NCBI GenBank assembly: GCA_004794785.1
Contig: SJOL01008365.1
Span: forward strand, 324,480-388,479
Direction: 5' to 3'
Length of the DNA: 64,000 nucleotides
Origin: Opisthorchis felineus
Lineage: Eukaryota; Platyhelminthes; Trematoda; Opisthorchiida; Opisthorchiidae
Shown here: positions 48,401-60,900 of the stretch, piece by piece
Position numbering within the stretch: the first letter of the stretch is position 1
Layout: each line of letters starts with the position of its first letter
The notes under the pieces: model-generated
The model's input: only the letters and a program-made list of their open reading frames with translations
The model's database searches: none
What the model was told of the DNA's origin: nothing
Translations under genes and position numbers: made by a program

Positions 48401-51400
48401 TGAACATCCCGGTCATTGATCATCTTCCTTGTGTGCCTTCGGTGCGAGCGACTGATCCAAAGACAATAATGCCTCACAAATCGATGTAGTGAATTAATTA
48501 AGAGCAATTTCTCGGAGGAAAGCTACATTGGTATTCTTGATCACTGGCTACTAGATCAACATAGTTTGGAGACCAAAAGTGTGTGGTACGACGAAGCAAA
48601 TTGTGCGTAGGTCGATAGTAACTCTTTCTCAATAGGGTTGACGTAGATGTAAACGGTTGATGGTCACTGTCCTTCTCACTAACTTTGAAAGTTTCCTGTC
48701 CGTCATACTCTTCAACATAAATATTTAAAAGCATTGCGTTCATTCAGTGTTACCGGATAAACGATCTTCAATCTAATTTAGATCCTTTTCAATAGGAAAA
48801 TTTTACGAAGGGAGTTAAACACATGAAGATAAAAACGATCATACTTACTTTATGTGTCAGATCGTTAGAGCTGTTACAAAAACGAACAAGAATAACATTG
48901 GTTAGTTTCCTCAATACACACGCATTGTAATGACTATTCGGGACACCTTTCTATCTGTATGCAATAGTACCCTACAGTAAAACCCTTTCACTACCAACGC
49001 CTTATATTTTGATCAGCTTTAGTCAGTGCTGTTGAAGCCCTTGCTAGGAGGAACTGCCCGGGTGAAGTTGTCCCCACATCATAATCCACAATGCTTCTTT
49101 TTGAAACCTACAGGAAAGACAGTTAGCATACGAGAATACAAATAATTCACGAACGAGCGTTAGGATTCATACAGTAAATTCTCCAACGACCGTCTCTCTC
49201 AAATTACAACCCAATTGTTGCCCTCGCCATTGCCTAGTATGGAGGAGTTTTGATGTGCATTAAAGAGAAATAAAAAAGTCGCACTTCCTTAAAAAAAGTG
49301 TGGTCACAGGCAGTGTAAAGCGGTCCCCTGTGTGAATTCAGTACTAAATTCCGCGGACCCGTAGCTAGAAACGAGTACAACATCACAAATGCTAGTGGTG
49401 AGCTGGTTAACATGTGAAGACAATACAATTTGATATTCAGAAAATTAAGCCGATCAGGCACTTGTCCTACTTCGGCTTACAGCTGTGTCCACAGAAATTA
49501 ATTGAAAACTCCGTGAGGTGGGGGAAAAGGTAGCTGGAAAAGCACTGCGGTCTTATGGTCAGAAATATCCTACAAGCGTAACGATTCGTTTTCATGAAGC
49601 AATAGGTCGGTAAACGTGGTAGTGGCAGAACATGAGCGTTCCCCTGCTTCGCCTCTCTTCACTACCAATGTGTCTCCCCTCGTTTCACCTTATACATGGA
49701 ACACCACACATAGCCTTACATGCCATCCGGTTTTCTGACCTGGCCCTTTGTTTTACGTTCACACCTCGATCTCCAGAACATTGACAACGTCTGTCTTCAC
49801 ATTTTCCGTGTATCCGTTCCATGTCGCTTGACTATACTTACCAGAACCTCTATTCACATCAATTGCACCGAGAGTAGACCCTAGAATAAGGTGTCACGAA
49901 AGTACATAAGATAATGTAATCCAGCCAGAATGTTGTCTGTTCTTCATGCTTATTTCAAAGTTCACAAATTGATTAATTTACGCACCTGAGGATTTCTCTA
50001 CTAGTGTGCGTACGCACCTTGCGCCAAGCTGTTTTCTACACAAACCCCAGTTCACATGGACTGCTATCTGCAAATGAGTGGTGATCCCACAGTTGTTTGA
50101 AGGAAGAGCTGGTGACATTGTCGCTAGTTCAGTCTACTGTCATTCACAATAGTGAAATTACAGTTGACCATTGACAAGTGGAACCCCATAGAAAAAAGAG
50201 TGCACGCGCGCACGTACAAGTGTCCGGCAATACATCAGTGCTCTTATTTCAAACAAGTAATCAACCATACCTTCGCCAGTGGCTGTCTCCGCACAACTTT
50301 CTCTCGCTCTCTACAAAGCAGACACTGTGTTTATCAGCTGGCAGAATAAGTTGGGCCGATTAAAACCGAGTTCCAAAGCGCATTGTCTATACACATACGT
50401 GTGTACAACAGGTACATGTGAAACATAAACAACCCTACGGAAGCTAAGCTATAGGTTGACGTCAACAGACCGACGACAGTAATGGTAACATTGGCGACGG
50501 TTGCAGCACGTAAGACGCTCTGCTGCAAGAGCGAGATAGTATGTACTTTCCTCGTGTACAAACACTGTTTTTGTAACGGAGAGACTGTGAAAAGCTTTCG
50601 TCCGTGAGAGCGGATTAATGATGAGGTCTGCTGGATGATTGTTTATCACTGCTCGACCGGACCATCTCAGAATTTTTCCAGGAATATGTCAAAGATGGAC
50701 GTAAGTAGACTTGTGTGTGTATGCTCTTCTGCTTTGTCGTTCACATAAGGCTTCTGCCACAGGGTCATCAGTTGCAGGAAACAAATAGTTTGCATCCAAG
50801 GTCACCTTAGATACAACAGAGAGGTTACGTGTAACAGATGCGAAGAATATTCGAATCGATGGGTGCAGTGTTAGTAAAATACTGTCCAGACAAAGTCAAT
50901 TACCCGAAAGGACTGTGTGCGGACGCAAGAGAGGGCGTATAGCAAGAATCAACTGGCTCCCAGTGAAGCAAACATTTTGGATCTAGCAATCAAACGACGC
51001 AGTCAGGAATTTCACGAGTAAAGTTCGTTTGAAGCCAAGCCGGCAGCTTTATGAATGCTGCCAGAAGAAGGCTATTTGATTTTCTCATTCTCTCTATTTT
51101 TTCAACATTTGGGGATATTCTATCCAGAGTAATAACGATGATTGTCAGTCTTGTGGCAAATGAGCCAAATTCAGTGCAGTAGGGAATTGCTAGAACAAGC
51201 AACCAAAGTCTGTGGTTTGAAGAGATTCCCGTTATAATAAGCTTTCCCGTGGTAGCAAAGGAAGAATGAAATTCAATTTGTCCAAACTGAAATCATTATC
51301 TACCGTCAAGACCGTTAGTTTGTGGAGTTCGAAAATCGTCTACCTAGGAGGGTGCTGATCGCTACATCGTCTAAACATTCAAAGGAACTGTGATCACCCA

Positions 51401-52280
51401 AGTAATAAAGATGAGTTCTGCCTTGATATCTCATTTTGGACATAGACCGAACTAACTAACTTGCAGTTGATCTATTCCCCTTCAAGTTATAGAGGAATTT
51501 CGCTGTTTATTCGCGTCGATATACTTAACTCGAACACATTGTAAATCGATTTTACAGCGGCTGGATATATGCAAAATGAGATACGTTGCTGTTATTGCAA
51601 CGCTGGTTTGTACACTTAAGCACCGTTGAGTGCATTAGTGAACCTGACATTTGGGATGGCTGAACTATACACTTAATGTGGCAGTTTTCTCGAAAACATT
51701 TCACTAGGTGGAATTACCAGTGGGTTGGGTTGCTGGTTCCGGGTTCGACACTGAGAATCTCAGTGAACAACTCAGTCATCAAAATCGCAACTTGAGCTGC
51801 CAACACTCCCCTCTAAATCAATCTTTGGAATCGAGAAACACATTCCTGCCTGATTCATGATCGACAGTTATGGGAAACGGAGTTGCATCAGTAACCTCCG
51901 TTACCCAATTAAGTCGATCCAGTTTTAGGGACGAAGGTTTTTAAAAGCTAAAAGAATATTGACTGCAGAAAGAATTTAGTGAAAGAGATGACACGGTGGT
52001 TATGGAGGTAAACTACTGACTGGGTAGTTTTTGGTTCGAAAATCAACCTGGCTATCTTGTTGTTTCTGCTCAAGGTTGAAAAGCTCGTTGCAATCTCAGC
52101 CCTCAAACTTCTAACCGGATGCTTGGATGTTGTCTCCAACAGCTGAAGTGGATGAGTCAGTTAATTTTGTTATCCAGTGATTAACCTGAAGTCGATTAAA
52201 TCGCCAGTGAGTATGGACAAATCCAAACGATAAATTCACTATGTCGTAGTGGACCTTCCCAGACACCTGAGGTGAATCGA
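45431..52280. other. No supported gene, 6.8 kb
   Basis: Many short frames, none with recognised features. ggagggttcgggctcgaacc (47782-47801) and ggttccgggttcgac (51735-51749) resemble tRNA T-arm/B-box sequence and may mark more SINE fragments, but no full tRNA fold was found. Confidence 0.45.
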
Positions 52281-52289
52281 TAATGGTGC

Positions 52290-53115
52290 CCATTTACAAA
52301 AAGTGTACTCACAGTGAACGTAGTAATCACACAGGTGTTAGTTTGATTCCTGTTGTAACAGGGCTTCTGGCACCACTGATTCCTCGTCATCTTACGGTGG
52401 CGAAACCTTACGCGAAACCTTAATCCGTGAGAATCAAGCGGGATTTCGACCGGGTAGAGGCTGCGTTGACCACACTTTCACACTCCGTCAGGTGTTAAAA
52501 CAACGCCACATGTACAGACGATCCATAGTCTTGGCGTTCCTTAACTTCGGTTCTGTCAATCGGTCAGTTCTGTTAACCATACTTGCTCAACAGGGTATGC
52601 CGCAGAAGTTTGCGAACGTAATCCGGTCCCCACATTTACATATTTCTGAGCGTGTGAGTGTACGATGAGCTCTTCAAAAGCTTTATTACAAAACGCGCTA
52701 TCCGACAAGGATGTCCACTCTCTTCGTTCTTGTTCAACTTCGTCATTGATGATGCGAATGTTGGAAAGTATTTAAAACCTCTGTGTTCAAATTGTTGCTG
52801 GTGGGAACCTTGTCTATCTGGAGTAAGCAGACGACAAAACTCTCATCTTTGAAGACCAAGACGGAGCATAAGCCCTGTCGAATAGACTGACAACCATCAC
52901 ATCATCTTTCGGTATGTGCCCTTCACGTTCAAAATGCAAAGTCATGCTTCAGAACGCACAGTCTCTTAACATACCCCTTACAATTCAAGGAGTATCAGTG
53001 GAGGTTGTGGAGAATGGCACATACCTTCGTAGTTGTATTAGCTCTGACGGACTCTACTACATAGCAGAGTGCTTCACAACTTTGCTTACTTCATTTAAAA
53101 TCGTCAAATTCTAAT
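52290..53115 (+). mobile_element. Decayed RTE-like reverse transcriptase
   Basis: Broken plus-strand frames give reverse-transcriptase landmarks in order: VPIYKK (about 52290); QAGFRPGRGCVDHTFTLRQV (52434-52493), typical of RTE-like LINEs in flukes; AIRQGCPLSSFLFNFVIDD (52694-52750); and LIFEDQD (about 52842-52862). KCKVMLQNAQSLNIPLTIQG follows at about 52935-52994. The catalytic YADD is changed to stop-ADD (TAA at 52824-52826, then GCAGACGAC), so it cannot be functional. It belongs to the same general family as the antisense element in the TCF/LEF intron. The ends are not resolved and the endonuclease part was not identified. Confidence 0.8.
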
Positions 53116-53903
53116 CAGCATGTACCTGCAGTCGAATGAAGAGAGTATGCACATCTCAGTTTCTTGTTCCGATGAAAACCAGGAAATCAGGAAACCTTCA
53201 GGTCAATGAAACCATTTCGCGACGCGAGGTGGTGTTTTAACGTCTGTTCAACCGGTGTTTCGTGACGCTACAAGAACCCGAACATAAGGGGTCATTTTGC
53301 TTCTTCATCCCATCCTTCTTGTCTACGTGGATAGATAGCGAGAAAAATCGCCAAAATCATCTATCGTCTCGTCGAGCGACTCTTCTCTGACATTAAACAA
53401 AACTAGCCGGAAAAAAGACTGATATTCAACTGATCCGCAAACGTGTAGCTACATCCAGTAACAGCGATGCAACCCGAAAATGACCTTCAGCATGGTTGTA
53501 CATCTCACTAACTAATAACTTCAGTCCGTTAGGTAAGAAATTTACTCCTGGCATGCCAACCGAGTGTCTAAAGAACTTTGGTCAAATTGAGTGTCTTTAG
53601 GTGCCTGCCACAAACCAAAAGAGTGGTATCGTCAAAGAGCAAACACCAATTAGTGGTTGCTCCGATTTCACAGTAGGCACACACACACAAGCGTACACAA
53701 AATACCAACCAAGTGAGTTAACTGGGCACAAAATTACGTAGATGAAGATAAAGTTGAAGGTGTCTAACTTGCTACTTCTCGTCTTCGATGTGATAAGAAA
53801 CCTGTGTGTAGGATACAAGGGCCTGGCGCCATTACTCTGAAACCACGTATGAACGAGCATGCGAAGCTACCGTGCGTCAGTTGAGCAAATAGTATCGAAT
53901 GAG

Positions 53904-53922
53904 CACACACACACACACACAC
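53904..53922. repeat. (CA)n microsatellite
   Basis: Nine to ten CA units, seen directly. A (TG)n tract lies 300 bases to the right, so the two are in inverted orientation. Confidence 0.95.
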
Positions 53923-54226
53923 GTAGCCACACGGACGGATATACACAGTCCTTCAAAATCCGAAGAAACTTTGGTCAGACACCAGAATCTGTTAGCCGAC
54001 GGCACTTCCCTCCAGTATGCACAGCTGTCAGTTGGACTGTGATCACCATACAGAGACAGAACTGACGAGGATGGAAAGATGTACTTTGCGGTTATCACCT
54101 ATGCACACAGACAACCGAGTCTTAATTGGGTGATGCTATTTCTTTATGGAGGCAGTTGAACAGAAAAAATACACAAGCCTTGTGTTCCTCCGACCAAAGT
54201 TCCTTGTTCACCTAACTTATCAGTCT

Positions 54227-54246
54227 CGTGTGTGTGTGTGTGTGTG
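54227..54246. repeat. (TG)n microsatellite
   Basis: Ten TG units, seen directly. Confidence 0.95.
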
Positions 54247-54249
54247 CGT

Positions 54250-57200
54250 TCTCTTGCTATTGATCATTAGCAACGACACCTCGATAACAATGTGGGGAGA
54301 AGAGTGGTGGCGATTTAGGTAGTGGAATCCAACTACTTTGGGGGCTAGAATCAGAGAGGAGTATGATCTAATTGTAAGAATAGTTCAAGTAACGGAGAGT
54401 GATCGATTTTGCAATTCTCCACAAAAATTACCGCAGACCGCTAGCTAATCTCACACAATCAGCAGTGGGGAACGAACCCAATAATAGATGCCCAACACCA
54501 TTTCGCCTGCGATCAACGAATAGAGCTGGAGAAGCTACTTATAATATCCATCTGAACTAGCTCCAAAGAAAAGGAATAAATCCACACCACTCCTCTGAAA
54601 ATAAATTCAAACACGACATATTTCGAACGTGGCTTGTAGGTTCTAAAGAAGCCCTGCATTTGAGATCGAACTTTGTGTTGAACTAATTTCACTGCTTAGA
54701 TACGAATTTGGGAACTTGTGAAATCAGAAAAATACCTCGAATTCTTTTTATGCAAACAACCATAGTAGTGGTCAGCCTGACAGGAAGAGTAATGCACGGT
54801 CCTCCCAAAATCAGAACATATGGTAACAGATTTAAGGCTAGCTACCACGAATATAGAATTTTCTTCACTGTGAGCAAATGTGGAGTAACGAAAATAGATC
54901 CACTGGTTTCCAGTGAAAACAACCAGTACAAAGAATAAAAACACACCACTGTAATACGGCCTGGAATTTTCGATATTTGACACTAAATCCCGCAAGCTAT
55001 TTCAGAGGCCATGACGCTTTGGTTAACCCTTCGCAAATCGTGTTGCCCGAGGAAGAGCAACTGAATTTTCGTGGCCTTGTGAAGTCTAGTTTTAAACACT
55101 TACTTTAAATGTCTCATTTCAATCGGTCGCGCAGTGTGGGCATTGCATGGACCTGTAAGTGTTAACTGGGCACTGGGGGACTAGCTATCGAAGCACCAAA
55201 CAAGAGCTCGACTGTTCTCTGTTCAACCACAACCACCCTTAAACAACTAGCATCGTCCTAAATCTGCCCTGCCCGTTTGACCAACTGCAGGGACGGGCAA
55301 ATCGACCGGCCATGCTCCACTTACTTGCCGTCGCCTCCGAGATAAGCTATCCAGCATGGGTTTGAGAGATCAGGTGCGACGACCTGGCGTGCCTGACCTG
55401 CGGGCATTTTTACATGCACAAAATCTATTGTGAGGTGGCCAGCAGCTGTGTCATTAGTGTGGAAATGTCCATGAGTCTCAGATTGCAGAGGCTTGAGAGA
55501 GTGTTGATGTGCTACCGACCGGTGACGAACTGTAAAATATAATGCAAGTCTCTGGATTGAGGTCGATTAGAAAAATCGGATCAAAGCAATCGGTTGGAAA
55601 CCCATGAAGAGTGTTTTCGAGCTTCTCTTGGGTTGAAAAAAAAACATGCTGACATAGTACTGAGTCCGTTAGACGTATTCACATCTTTTGCCGATGACAT
55701 TAGTTGACAACCCTTATTCTGGTATTGTGCTAGTGACGGCGTGTGTAGATGAGCAAAGGAAATGAATCAGATTAAAATATACACATGGATTTTACGGGAA
55801 TAGTCATTCTGTTCACTTCTTGTGGAGTGACGGTTTTGGTACACAAAAGTTCCACAAGGTATCGAGCTGACCTCTGTTGCTTATCAGTGTGCACACCATA
55901 ATAAAGTCAACATGTTAATCCTCCACTTACAAATCCAAGTTTACGGTTCCAAACGTTACTCTAAATTTGTCTTTCGAAATGACACTGAGTTAGGGGAACA
56001 AGACAAGAGTAGATCTTTTGTGACGAACGTTTCGCTCCATATTACTGTAGGACAGACTCAGCAGGAACTCGTATAAAGCATAGCACGCCGATGACCCTCC
56101 ATAGGCTAGCTGCACTGTAGCTGCCACTCGCAATCGCATTTTCTACCCACCACAAATGACCACTGAAATTCAGTGATCTTCCAACCTAAAATATACGAGG
56201 CACAGATCAAGATGGCAATTCTGTAATACGGGAATGGTTGGTGAAATATCTACGACATCGTCGCTAATACCCCAATGCTACTCAAGTTTAATTATGCTGA
56301 GGTCTAGATGAAAGTAAGCCGTATAAGTAAGGGTAACTAACTGCTAAAATACGCTTGGTTACTCACTAAGATGTGTTAAAATCGAATATAGTCATGAACC
56401 TGGGGTGTAAAGCTTGCTTTAAGGATGTGACTCGTAGATCAGCGAGTTCCGTAGATACCTGTTTTCCGTTTTGAACTAATCATCAATATGTTTAATGTAA
56501 ATTACTGCATGACAGTACTGAGCACCCGTGAAATATATATATATATATATTCAGACCGGGTAGGTCTCGGAAGGCAAGGTCGCTCCACTATTAACAGTTC
56601 AAAGCTGTCCTCGTTAGTAACATCCAAGCAAAAGGCATCGGGTGTTATTTGACACAAATTCATCGAAATGACACCTGCTCGAATTACAACCTGCGTGTGT
56701 ACAGCGCAGTGCGATAGACTTCATGCACATGCTCAATGGTCGGTGAAGTAACGATTATACAGACTGCTTTCGTAATTTTTGGGTTCCAGCAGAGAAACCA
56801 TCATGCACGCGCACCGACGCATGCCAGTCGGAGGACACGTGCATCCGTTATTCGAAAAGAAGAGAAAAGATACTACACATAACGGGACCAGGGCTTTCGT
56901 ACAGCGCAAACCAAGAAACGTGGTCAAAGCGCAACACACATGCGGCTCGTATTAAGAGCACTCATGTACACATGTGTTGTACCAGATGTTGTAAGTGTGC
57001 TGCGCAGAAGATCGAAACGTTCACGACAGCACGCGCATGCGCAGCCAGTTCGAAACTTTACGTAGTATTGTAGTCATGACGGATGATGCAAGCTTTTTCG
57101 AAAAAGACAAGCGGTGCGCTTGAAGACCACACACGCGCTCAGACAAACGAGTCGAGTTGGACAGTGCCTCTCAATAAACAAAAAGTTGCGTATAATTCCT

Positions 57201-57280
57201 CAAACAACAACTGCATAAAATGGAACTCATGCACTTAAGGATCACAGCCTAAACAAGTCAACAAAACCTAACGAACACAC
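54250..57280. other. No supported gene
   Basis: Includes an (AT)n tract at 56533-56550. Short frames only, with no recognised domain. Confidence 0.45.
56533..56550. repeat. (AT)n microsatellite
   Basis: Nine AT units, seen directly. Confidence 0.9.
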
Positions 57281-57283
57281 ATC

Positions 57284-57910
57284 GTGAGTTATCACACTTC
57301 AACACAGAGAGCCGGACCTGGATATAACAATTTGTTGATTTCGTTAGAGGACACTGAGCGTTGGCGAAGTTCGTGGAGTTACTCTATGGAAAAAAGACGA
57401 AAAAAGAGACCCACAAAGCGCGTTTTCTCTGAGATGTCCAAGGAGGACGTGCCACCCAGGGGAGACACAGGAGGAGGTACAACCTATGTGTTCAAGTTCC
57501 TTCCATTGGGAATTTTTTACCGGACAAGAAGACCAACCGAACAAAAATCAGTTATACGGAGACAGCAGCTAATAAATTTGACTTGGCACAGCATTCCCTT
57601 GTACCACGGAGCACTGAGAAAATCCCTGCTGGAGTCTATCCGCTTTCATACTTTCGTACGCCATTTTTATTCTCACCTTCATTTTGAACAGCATTACATC
57701 GGCAGTAGTCACCAGTACCTAGCTATCGTCCAGACAGGCGGTAGCCGAGATTTGTTTATCCACGATGATATTGCAGAAAACAGAGAACCCAGGCTGATGT
57801 CACCAAGCGATGAGGTATCGAGTTTACTGGCTAGTTTACTAGCCAAGGTGCCCAACCTGGGCATGAAAACGATGACGATCCTCAGCTGGGGTACGATTCC
57901 AGTGCCATAA
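57284..57910 (+). CDS. Unrecognised 208-codon open frame (possible gene or element remnant)
   Basis: The longest open frame outside the two assembled genes; by rough estimate a chance ORF this long is unusual but not impossible in 64 kb. The translation starts MSYHTSTQ, has a very basic patch (EKRRKKRPTKR) near residue 40 and an acidic/hydrophobic C-terminal part (DEVSSLLASLLAKVPNLG). No signal peptide, membrane segment or known domain is seen. Near 57862 another frame continues as HENDDDPQLGYDSSAIR, acidic and protein-like, which hints at an old frameshift. It could be a lineage-specific single-exon gene, a transposable-element ORF remnant or chance. No promoter or polyadenylation signal was identified. 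Confidence 0.3.
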   Translation: MSYHTSTQRAGPGYNNLLISLEDTERWRSSWSYSMEKRRKKRPTKRVFSEMSKEDVPPRGDTGGGTTYVFKFLPLGIFYRTRRPTEQKSVIRRQQLINLTWHSIPLYHGALRKSLLESIRFHTFVRHFYSHLHFEQHYIGSSHQYLAIVQTGGSRDLFIHDDIAENREPRLMSPSDEVSSLLASLLAKVPNLGMKTMTILSWGTIPVP

Positions 57911-60900
57911 GATAAGGTAGCAGTGGTCAACGTCAGTTAAATGAGGGAGTCTACATTTCACTGGCGAAGTTGCCACATATGAGCTGAAAGGGCAGCGGAA
58001 CTGGATTCATCCATCCAAATAGTTTACAACTTGAGGTCGTGACTGCCATGGGATCTTTCATTCCTGAGCTCTCATTTTCCGCCCCATCAGCTGATATCCG
58101 GGACCTACTGACCAATCTTTTGTGTGACGTGTTTTATGAAAATCTGCCGCCTCAGTCATAAGTTCCAAATACACCCGGCTTCAATACCATTGGAGACTTT
58201 CGGACAAGTTTCATTTATGTATTTTTGAACCTGATTCTTTAGCATATGTAAGGGCTTAAACATAGGCAATCAACTTTTCTGACACTAACAACTACATGAC
58301 GTCGGTAGTAGCAAAGCGGATGTCCCACTTACAATTACCATTCTCATACTGCTTGTGTTTGACAGCATCTCATGGAACTGGAGGATCAGGCAGTAATTCG
58401 ATTAGGTAAAATTAAGGTGAACATTTGCTTTCCTTCAGATGTGGACATCGCGGTCCCCAAAATAGGGATAAAATATTGTTTCGTTTATTCAGCCATTTAA
58501 AATTCTGCGTATACTGAAAAGTCTTTGGCGTATGTGCTCCGTCTGACCATTGCCCTCTAGTGTTTTTATCTATGACGGCTTCAGCTGACTGGAACCCCAA
58601 GTGAATCTGTTGTACCTTATAGTCAAAATTCCCATAGAAAGTTTGTCAAGGACCCGGTAAACTCCCTGAAGTTTCAAAATTCTGTAAGCTCAGGGCAATA
58701 GCACACAGTTATATAGTTGTACTCGACCACAGTGGGCATTGATTGTCCACCTACTGTTCAATGTGAGGAACAATACGTTACTTATTCACTGCGCGGTTCA
58801 CAAAGCGAGTAAAATGCCCACCAGCACCAAATGAAGTAGCCTCAGCTAGCTCGCAAGTCTGAAAGCCTGCATATGGCATTGAACGATGTCACCCAGAAAG
58901 TAACCTGCCTGTTTTAAGCAATTTATTACGCAGATGGATAGAGCGCACACAAGGGACTCCAAATGTGCGGATTGAGTGAAGCTGAAAAGCTTCATGTCAG
59001 TGGATAAAGCAGAAGCTGAAGCATCGACAAATATTATCGAATGCCAAATTAATGGAGTGAGAAACTGAGAATATGACGAGTCGTCTGGAAGCGCGATAGA
59101 TCACTGACTCCTTAGCGACCACAAGAAGGGGTTAAGACATTGAAAACTGAACTTCTTCCACCCGGCCACTTCAATCATGTGCAGAACTTTCACCCTCGGG
59201 TAGCATAAAGGACGGTTAGTTTGAGGTAGTTTTCGCAATCGCCCAACCATTTTTGTTTCAACTTCGTTTCACCCTTCGCCTGACCGGATGCTGTTCTCAT
59301 TAGCCTTCTCTTCGCTTTCCCAGACATGCTACCCTCTGATTCTACCTAATCATTTCAAACAGAAAGGTACTAAATATGCACTTTGATCTTTCGTTATGGT
59401 TGTCAGCTGCCTGCTACTTATCCCCTTGTTGTCTAAGCTAATCTCTTGTCTTGTTTAGACACCCACTGCCATGAACCACGTGCCACTCCTTAAGCGATCC
59501 AGCTGAAACACTGGTCAGTTGGTCACCAATGCCTATCTCGTTGGTCGGCCTCATTCACAACTGATGGCATGGCCGCAAACACCACGCCTACTCACACGTT
59601 GGTGTTCTCCCTATGCGGTGGTGTGAATAACATGAACAGTTATATGTAAACAGTAAATAGTTGAGATAAAGTAGGCTAGTTCCAAATTTAGGGAACCCAA
59701 ATTGAGATAAGGCTGGGATATGTAATAACACTGGCACTGCATGCACAATATGTTCAGTACTACAACCAAACTGGCGATCGTAAATAAAGACATTTTAGTA
59801 TGAAACGGCTCCGATGTTCGGTTTCTCCTTCAACCCTTGTATGACATCACAATATTCTACACTAAATGATGTGCTGCCAGGGACGGTTACGCCCAAATAT
59901 ATGCCAGAGTTTCAACACTCCTCCCAAACTCATAGGGGGTACTCGTCCTCCGTTTTCACAAAAATTGACTGTCTAATACAGGTGGAGTTTACCACTTGTG
60001 TGGCACTCTGCACAAGTGGATTGGAATTCATACAGGCCTTTCTAACAAGCGACTGCTGGATCAAATAGACGCTCAATCCCCACATTCGACATATCACACG
60101 CATATGTCCTTGGTAAATGCTACTGTACAAAACACAAACAGGTTCCCCCGGGTAGGAGGGTGGGTACGTGCTCCTCAGCTTCCGTCAATAAATATTGTGC
60201 CTAATCATTGTCAATGGGGGCACACTAATCCCTCAGAGCACACATCCACGTTGGGGGCTGGGGGGCCAGTTTGGAAAATTCAAAGATTACCGGGATCAGA
60301 TACACCGAGAATACAAGTACCAGCATTAGCCACATGGTTTGTAGTTTGGTATATGGTTAAATATTTTCGAATTTATGCAGACTTTTTTCCACTGCCGACG
60401 ATAAAAAATGTGTATAGGTTGATGCACATGAGCTCATTTTACAGTCATTTGGATGAAGTACATTCTTATACCTAGGTGCGTATAACAAAAGCGGTGCAAA
60501 AGAGGCCAATCTGTTGTGTACTTAAGCAATAAAAGATTGAAATCTCATATGAGAAAATTTGGTTTCTCCAAAGTGCAGGATGTAATGCGATGCCCAAGTG
60601 AAGTAGTACCTTCAGAATCAAAGTGGAACGCACAGCAACCATGGGTGCATAAAAGATAGTCCTCTTAAAATCAGTGGTAACAAATTCGGTATCAGCAGCT
60701 GTGTCCATTATCAATACAGTTCAAAAGATGCCACAAAAGCGAATTACTTTGTTGGTAGGCTTTTTTTCTGAAAGAACACCGAATGCATAACTAGGAAATT
60801 TTTGAACTGCTTACTACCTAGTGGGTACAGCGCCAATGGAAACCTCCATGCAGTACAACATTAGTTTCGCCTTTTCGGAGGCCCATTAACCATGTGTGGT

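Noticed and set aside
58900..59160. Possible further LINE reverse-transcriptase fragment (YYADG)
   Set aside because: Surrounding translation has too many stops and no second landmark.
59996..60475. 159-codon plus-strand frame
   Set aside because: No recognised motif or splice context; this length is compatible with chance in 64 kb.
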